From Scenedesmus sp. ARA3 (taxonomy: Eukaryota > Chlorophyta > Chlorophyceae > Sphaeropleales > Scenedesmaceae): a stretch of DNA of 64,000 nt. The DNA lies in the NCBI GenBank assembly GCA_004335835.1, contig RWJK01001052.1:24289-88288 (forward strand). Reading direction: 5' to 3'. This document shows, piece by piece, positions 57,453 through 64,000 of the stretch. Numbering within the stretch: the first letter of the stretch is position 1; the number at the start of each line of letters is the position of its first letter. The notes below the pieces were generated by a model. It was not told the DNA's origin. It made no database searches and saw nothing but the letters and a program-made list of their open reading frames with translations. The position numbers and the translations under genes were made by a program.

Positions 57453-58995
57453 ATGGCTGGCCTGTTCAGGGCCAAGAAGGCTTTTGAGGAGGGAGATGTA
57501 GAGTTCTGGCACAACCCAGAGCGTGGAGGCTGGCTGATGAAGCAGGGTAAGTATGTGTCGCAGCGCAGCAACAGGTGCCGCATGCACAGTGAGCTCTAGT
57601 GTGCTCCTTGACACATTGATGCTGCAAAACTGCCGCTTCTGATGCTCATGCTTTACTGCATGCATGCACTAATGTGCTGCTGTCATTACTGCAGGGGAGT
57701 ACATCAAGACATGGAGGCGCAGGTGTGCTGCAGCATTTAAAGTGCCAAGCGCCACTTGCATGTTCCATGCATGCGCAGAGCATCACAGCTGGCCTGCAGC
57801 TGCTTTCCAGCTGCAACGCGCAGCTGCATTTTTCAGTCTGGGCAGCACCTGCAGTATGCAGTAGGAGGGAGTGCACATGAGCAACAGCAAGCGCACTGCA
57901 CCCGCTGACTAGCAGAGCTGGGTGCCTGACGCCCTGCCCTACCGCTGCTGCTGCTGCTGCTGCTGCAGATGGTTTGTGCTGAAGCAGGGCAAAATCTTCT
58001 GGTTCAAGTCTGATGTGGTCACACCAGTGAGTGCTGACACAGCAGCCAGCAGCAGCAATGCCACCTTTTAGGCAACAGCGCAGCAGCAAAGACTGGTTAC
58101 ACCTAGATGCTCAGTTGCGATGCTAGTTGCAGTTGGTTCAAGTCTGATGTAGTTGCACCAGTGAATTGCGCAGCAGGCATGCTGCCCAGCTGCCAGCAGC
58201 AGCAACGCTGGCTTTCAGGCAACACAGCAACAGCAGATACTGGTTACAGCTAGGTGCCCAGCTGCCATGCCAGCCATGTTGCAGCTGCGCTGTTGTCACA
58301 CTAGTTTCGCATGCTGCTGCAGCATGCAAGCTGCAGCAACAGCAGCAGCAACCAGTTTGATCAACCTGTCGTGTTGTATTGTCCTTGCAGGACTCTGTGC
58401 CACGGGGGGTCATCGAGGTATGTGATGCTGCTGATTCGACTGTCGACACGTGCTGTGATGTGCTTGTCTACCACTCAACTGCTTGTTGTTGGGGCTCCTG
58501 GCTCCTGTGCACAGCAGTCATCTAATAGAATGTGTGCTGCTTGCGCATGCAATTGCTTGCATGTTGACTGGGTTGCATGGACCTGCAGCGTTTCCGCAGC
58601 ACACGACACTGTAAATTTTGACAGATGACAGTTATGTTGGTGGTACATTGTTATATGTAACCTCCTGCTGCAGGTGAAGAAGTGCCTGTCCATCAAGGGT
58701 GCGGAGGATGCCATAAACAAGCCGCACGCATTCGAAATCTCAACAACAGACTACAACATGTTCTTCATCGCTGACTCGGATAAAGTGAGTGGCACTTTAT
58801 GCGCATTTTCTTCACCATCATCGTCTTGTTGTCAACTAGGCCATATGCACCTGTTAGGTTGCAAGGGTGATGAAGCGTTATAAGGCACTGTGTGGCTTTT
58901 TTTGTGCCTTTGCTCGGATGCATCTCGGGCACCATGACAGCAGCAGGCTACAATGTTTCCCAGAGATTAGTTGACCTGCTTGCTGCTGCCATTGC

Positions 58996-59068
<73 letters not shown>

Positions 59069-59395
59069 AGGAGAAGGAGGACTGGATCAATGCAGTGGGC
59101 CGCGCCATCGTAAAACACTCCAGAAGGTAAGCCCTATAAGTTTCTATGCGTTGTGAACAACGGTGTTGTGCAACGCGTTGCTGGTTCAGCATATGTGCCA
59201 CACGCCCCTTGCACGGTGTGCATACCACAGCTGCATCAGGCGCTGCTGCGGAAGGTGAGTGCTTCTAGGTTCTCAAACCACCTCTGCTGCCTGATGCATG
59301 CTGCTTCAACTCAGTGGTGTGCTGTTTGCTGTCTTGCAATGATCTGCTGCCGTAGTTTGCTGGACACAGACCAGGCAGATTACACCACCAGCTGA
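57453..59395 (+). CDS. Small PH-domain protein (AtPH1-like)
   Basis: Exons 57453-57546, 57695-57722, 57969-58026, 58391-58417, 58674-58784, 59071-59126 and 59356-59395 encode 137 residues in one frame. Almost the whole protein is a pleckstrin-homology domain: GGWLMKQGEYIKTWRRRWFV with the basic phosphoinositide-binding loop, then FWFKSDVV, SVPRGVIEVKKCLS and the C-terminal helix EKEDWINAVGRAI with its invariant Trp. Length and the FWHNPERGGWL start match the short plant protein AtPH1, which binds phosphoinositides on endosomes. The same localisation here is inferred. Exon 6 follows a run of about 23 CTG units that ends in its acceptor. A partial copy of exon 3 (WFKSDVVAPV) lies at 58132-58165. 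Confidence 0.9.
58130..58165 (+). repeat. Copy of PH-gene exon 3 end
   Basis: It repeats the bases for WFKSDVV(T/A)P plus donor of the exon 57969-58026, about 130 bp downstream. Confidence 0.9.
58998..59070 (+). repeat. (CTG)n microsatellite ending in a splice acceptor
   Basis: About 23 CTG units with one TTG interruption end directly in the CAG acceptor of PH-gene exon 6. Confidence 0.95.
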
Positions 59396-61065
59396 GAGTA
59401 GCAGCAGCGGTGGCGGCGGCAGCAGCGGCGGCGGCAGCAGCAACAGCAGCAGTAGCAGGCCACACGGCAGAAATGCAGGGAAGCAGCTGCCCACAGGTGC
59501 CTTGGTATCTGCGTAGTAGCTTGCTGCAGAGCAAAGCGACAGCAGCTGTATGCAGGCTCATACATCTCGGAATGGTGCGTGATGCGTATTGCTGAAGCAG
59601 CTGCTGAGCAGGTAGCTGTGGCGTTGCTCTGCCCGTACTCTACGCAGGCAGCATGCACCAGGCAGGTATTGGAGAGCACGCATGGTATTCAGGGGGTACA
59701 GAAAGTGTTGCAACACAGTGCACGGTCCGCCATGCGTCATAGCACGAGCAGCTGGGCGCACAGCGTATGGTATAGGAGCACGATTGTGTATAGCGCTGCA
59801 CCTGCCGGTTGCTTGTCTCCTTTGGGTGCGTGCAGGTGTGCTTGCTTGTTTTGATCGGTGTTTGACCATAGGTATTGCTGGCAGTGGTGCGTGGCCGGCG
59901 GCTTGGACTAGGCATTGCATTCCAGCCATCTATCGTGCATGCGGAATTTGCGACTTTGATGTCTCTGTCAACCATACGTTAATGTCACGGAGATGGTCAG
60001 GTGCATATGTACGTCATTACAAAGATGATTTGGGGTGTTGATTCCGGAGGTCGTGTGCGTCGCTGTTAACATGGAGTTCTCAGAATTTTTTAGCATGGTG
60101 TGGATATCAGGCATGTGCCTGACTTATGCATGGTGGTGTCACCTTGGTGCCATCCTTTGAGTTTTCCAGCCCATGCAATGTGTGAGGCAGGCTGGCATGG
60201 CTGTAACTGGCAACGGTTTTGATTAAGGAGAGTGCTACATGCCTGCACGGCACTTGTTCGTTGCTTTGAAGGCACTGCACCTCTGGTGCACAGCAGGTCA
60301 AAAAAGTGATTGTTTATGGCTGATTGATGGTTGCGAAGGCACCGTTTGCAACAATCATACGTTAAATAACTTGCGGCGACGCGTAGCTTATAAACCGGAG
60401 CCGCAGGGAGTGGGCGGCACCCGCAGACGTGGTGGGCTGTTGCCATCACTGCCACCGTGAGTTAGGCAATCGCTGGCAATCAGCCTCCATTAAATTATCT
60501 TTGATGTTTAACAATCCCGTAGCATGACTGCTGGACCCCGCTCTGCCTCCTTGTCGGACCGTTTGTAATCGCGCCAAACCTCCCGGTGACACATTTGTTA
60601 CTGTTTAGTCGACCGTGTCCACCAGCCCTGTCCAGGCTCGTCGAATATATTGAAAAACCGATGCTGCTGTGTTTGTTCGGCGAACTAAGCGGGGCTGGCC
60701 AGCCGGTACTGCAGCACTTTCCGCAGTTTCCTTGCCCAACGAGCCCTTTAGGAGACAGTATCACGTCCGCATGCTGAAGCGTTGACTAAAAGATTGAAAC
60801 GCAACCTTATCATTTGTCGAAGACGATTCGGAGTGTCCGAGGCAGGGATCTTGACAGGCATTGCCCAGGAAACGCGGGGCCACAGTTTCTGTGAACGTGC
60901 TGCAGCATAGTGTATTGCTCGGCAGGCAGCAAAGATTCTACAGCAGTCGCGGCAGCTGGAGCACAGGAAGCAGCGGAAGCTGGACCAGCATCAGCAGCAG
61001 CAGCTCCACCAGCAGCAGCAGCAGCAGCAGCAGCGCGAGCTGCGGCTGCAGCAAGTGGCTGAAAC
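59396..61065 (+). other. Intergenic: PH-gene 3' flank and PLC-like upstream region
   Basis: CGG/CAG-rich sequence is at 59400-59455, then unique sequence without recognised coding content. TGTAA motifs are at 60202 and about 60564. Bases 60915-61045 can be read as a Gln-rich open frame with charged residues that may belong to a longer N-terminus of the next gene, but no splice joining it was convincing. Confidence 0.55.
60995..61035. repeat. (CAG)n tract before PLC-like start
   Basis: Interrupted CAG units, part of the Gln-rich open frame mentioned for the upstream region. Confidence 0.85.
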
Positions 61066-62404
61066 ATGCCCTGTTGTGCCAGCCCCACACAGCACAACAG
61101 CAAGCGCCACTTCTTCATGGCTATCGGCTCAGTCCTACTTGCAGCAGTGGCCCTGGTTGCTATTGCTGTGCCTGTCACTGGTGCGATGAAATCTCACCAG
61201 CAGCAGCTCTCAGCAGCAGCAGCTAATCTCACACAAGCAAAAGCAGAGGCAGCAAGCAGAGAAGCAGGCAGCGGCAGCACGTTGCCGGAAGCTGCTGCTG
61301 TGCTGCAGCCGGTGCCAGCTGGCACACCAGAGTGCAATGGAGTTCCAGGGTTGTGCTCTGTGCCTGTCAGGTGAGGCAGCGGTGCTGTGGCCAACTATAA
61401 ACTCACAGTTACAGTTAGAGCTGTGATGTTCAAAACGTGTACACACCTCCTCTTACACCACTGTGCTTGTTTTGAAAGCTCAGTGGCAGCAGCGGCGCAT
61501 GCATGGTCTTGGCTGGACCAGCAGCACAGCAGCGCTGGCATGCAGCATGAGTTGCAGCATACATTCAGCCTTGAAAGTTGCACGAGCAGCAGCAGCAGCA
61601 GCAGCAGTAGCAACAGCGCCAGCGTTAGTATGGTTTCAGCAGGCCAGTGACATGCTCTGGCAGCAGCAGTTCGGGGCACCTGGGCGCCCCCTGCTGCAGC
61701 TGGCGAATTGTCATTGAAGACAGAACTCCTCAGCAGCTGGGCTGATGCACAAGGTGCTTGCAGCGCGTGCCACACGTATTCCCACCTATGATGGGCATCA
61801 GAGCACCCAGACAACGGCAGCAGCTCAGCTTTTCAGCTGTCGTTGCTGCAGGCTCACTAGTATCTCCTGCAATGCTGGAGCGCAACACCCTGCCGCACAT
61901 CACCGCAGCTTCAGCTGCATCTTGACTCATCGTGTTTGTTCTGCTGCTGCTGCTGCTGCTGCTGTGCAGGTTGGTCACATTCGCCGGCACTCACAACAGC
62001 AACGCAATAAAGAACCGGGAGTTTATCGCGGAGAGCCAGCAGCTGGGGTTCAAGGAGCAGCTGGCGGCTGGCGTGAGGCTGTTCGACCTTGACTTTGCAG
62101 GTGCGTGACAATATGTTATGTATGTGTTACAAATGTGTTACATATGTAGTGTGGTGAGGCTCAAAAACCGGGAGTCCATTGCAGAGAACCAGCAGCTGGG
62201 GTTCAAGGAGCAGCTGGAGGCTGGTGTACGACTTTTTGACCTGGACTTTGCAGGTATGTTACAGCTGCAGTACACAAATGTGTTGCAAATATCTTGGGAT
62301 TGGAATGCTTTGGTGAGTTCTTTGCTGCCGAGCTCAGCAACAAGCGGCTAATCTGGCGTTCTGGCAAATTGCACAGAGAGGCCGCTTCCATGAAGGCAGC
62401 AGCA

Positions 62405-62450
<46 letters not shown>

Positions 62451-64000
62451 CTTGTTGGTGGTGGGTGCTGACTGGGCACCACATCAGCATCAGGCAAATC
62501 AAATTGTAGAGGGCAACATCAGCTGAATTACAACGCTTCATGCAAAGACGAAGCAAAAGCCACCCTGCTAGTGTTTTGAATGTATGCCTGTGCTGAAGTT
62601 TGCTGCATGCTGCGTGTTGTGTGCTTTCTGCTGCAGGGCCGCAGTATGGTGGGCGGCTGGGCCACTGCTTCTCCTGCTTTTGCGCATCTTAAAGCTTGCT
62701 GCGTGCTGTGCGCTGCTGTTTGCAGGGCCGCAGTATGGTGGGCGGCTGGGGCATTGCTTCTCCTGCTTCTGCAGCTTCTCAGCAAACCTGGATGACTCAG
62801 ACCCGGCAAAGGTAAGCAGCAGAAGGTGCAGCAGCCAGTGCTGCTGACACACCTTGTCACAGATGTTACCTCTGTGAGATCTTGTTACTTCTGCCGCAAG
62901 CGGCTCCTGCAAGTTGTATGTCAATGTCGTAACACTCAGAAGACAGCAAGTTCAAACATTTCTTCCATTGGCACCTAGCCCCTGCTAATGCGTATGAACT
63001 GGCTGCTCCGCTGCAGGTGTTTGCGGCTATGGCTGATTTCCTTGCAGCCAACCCGCGTGACGTCATCGTCATCGGCATGAGCAACATCAACTGTGGTGAC
63101 AAGGAGGAGGCCCGCCAGCAGCTGCTGCAGGTGCGCGGCGGCAGTGTGCATACAATGTCACATAACAACGTGTGGCTGAATGCAATTGCCAGTGTAGTTG
63201 TGATCAAGTGACTTGATGATGGTACCTCACAAGTGACTGCCAACACCATGCTGGGCCAGCTGGTGGATTTGCTGCCATGCCAAGGCCATGCCACCAACTG
63301 TTGCGCCGTATGTTGACTGGCTGTATCTTCTGCAGATGCTGGCAGCATGTCCGCTGTACGAGCATCTTGCCACCACTGCCGTAACTGTCAGCACCCACTG
63401 GCCTGGATTTGTCGTGTTGTCAATGCTGCTGCTGCTATCTCCACTGCAGGTGCTGGCGGCGTCTCCGCTGTCGACGACCTTGCCACCACTGTCGTGAGCC
63501 CCAACACCACGTTGGGCCAGCTGGTGGACTCCAAGCAGCGCACAGTATCATGCCACCAACTGCTTTGCGACATGCTGAATGGCTGCCGCTGCAGGTGCTG
63601 GCGGCAATTCCACGGCAATTCCACAGGCATTTGAGCGCATCTGTATGCACTGCCAACGCCTCACTGCGCCAGCTAGTGGGCTCGTAGTTACATTGCAATT
63701 TGCATGGCTGCTGCAGGTGCTGGCGGCGTCCCCGCTGTACGATCATCTTGCCACCACTGTCGTGACTCCCAACACCACTCTAGGCCAGCTGGTGGACTCG
63801 AAGCAGCGTGCATTGCTGCTGTTCTACGACCAATGGACCTCACCAAGCGGCTTCAAAGTCGGCAGCAAGGTGCGCAGGGGCCAGCTAACCGGGGATGCAA
63901 ATTACAACTTGCTGTGAGCTACAACTGTAAAGCGCAGCTCCCCCTTGGGTGCCAGAAACCTATCTGCGTGCACTGATGTGCTGTGCGCCGTCAATCAAGC
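61066..64000 (+). CDS. PI-PLC X-domain-like protein, membrane-anchored, 3' end outside window
   Basis: Exons 61066-61370, 61970-62100, 62726-62811, 63017-63130 and 63717-63869 keep one frame; about 263 residues are visible before the window ends. Near the start lies a hydrophobic segment (MAIGSVLLAAVALVAIAVPV), a signal anchor. After ECNGVPGLCSVPV the X-domain begins LVTFAGTHNSNAIKNREF, where His of THNS is the first catalytic residue, then GVRLFDLDF, a GHCFS segment that can supply the second His, and MADFLAANPRDVIVIGMSN. This layout matches plant and algal PLC-like phosphodiesterases of the PLCXD type, which lack PH, EF and C2 domains. The substrate is not known. The start is uncertain. Copies of exons 2, 3 and 5 lie in the introns, some with complete splice sites. 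Confidence 0.7.
62156..62252 (+). repeat. Second copy of PLC-like exon 2
   Basis: Encodes RLKNRESIAENQQLGFKEQL and onward to DLDFA with an intact donor. It copies the last 97 bases of exon 2 (61970-62100) and lacks the THNS part. Confidence 0.95.
62395..62450. repeat. (CAG)n microsatellite in PLC-like intron
   Basis: About 16 CAG units with CAA and TAG interruptions, in the intron between exons 2 and 3. Confidence 0.9.
62637..62695 (+). repeat. Copy of PLC-like exon 3 start
   Basis: It has an intact acceptor and GPQYGGRLGHCFSCFC coding sequence, copying the exon at 62726, 89 bp upstream. Confidence 0.95.
63230..63640 (+). repeat. Three copies of PLC-like exon 5 start
   Basis: Acceptor plus VLAASPLYDHLATTVV-type sequence recurs at about 63337-63390, 63450-63540 and 63596-63615. 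The middle copy has lost frame. The true exon starts at 63717. Confidence 0.95.

Overview
The window looks like nuclear DNA from a chlorophycean green alga, with a Scenedesmus/Tetradesmus-type relative as the best guess. Evidence: genes are split by many GT-AG introns; polyadenylation-type TGTAA motifs follow several stop codons; CAG/CTG triplet tracts are everywhere; and there is a plastid-type granule-bound starch synthase beside plant-lineage families (SBP-box factor, TPLATE/TSET mu subunit, POD1/TAPT1, small PH-domain protein). No prokaryotic, organellar or CRISPR features and no rRNA or tRNA genes were seen.

Layout, left to right. (1) Minus strand, <1-6246: secreted FAD-linked lactone-oxidase-like protein, 3' end outside the window. 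(2) Minus, 7143-13270: organellar type-I DnaJ with four zinc-finger repeats and a Gln-rich tail. (3) Plus, 13658-20749: TPLATE/TSET mu-type (TML/TCUP) subunit, divergent from DnaJ across a 387-bp spacer. (4) Plus, 21264-25926: granule-bound starch synthase. (5) Minus, 27879-31504: predicted chloroplast membrane protein. (6) Minus, 31699-35946: secretory thioredoxin-like membrane protein with a CPHS active site. (7) 35947-44450: about 8.5 kb without a recognisable gene, holding a 32-bp minisatellite and a (GCAA)n array broken by an assembly gap. (8) Minus, 44451-47927: SBP-box transcription factor with a 13-nt micro-exon. (9) Minus, 49512-56939: TAPT1/POD1 family membrane protein. (10) Plus, 57453-59395: small PH-domain protein, divergent from POD1. 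(11) Plus, 61066->64000: PI-PLC X-domain-like protein, 3' end outside the window.

Gene models were built by eye by joining exons at GT-AG sites. In every model the reading frame holds across all joins, which is the main internal support.

The most unusual feature is genome-style rather than a single gene. Almost every intron holds one to eight tandem, partly decayed copies of the edge of a neighbouring exon, usually with its splice site. The TML gene has nine copies of one exon and six of another; DnaJ, POD1, the oxidase, starch synthase, the thioredoxin-like gene and the PLC-like gene all show the same pattern. Many acceptor sites also sit directly after (CTG)n tracts. The genes do not form one pathway; they are ordinary neighbours in a eukaryotic genome.
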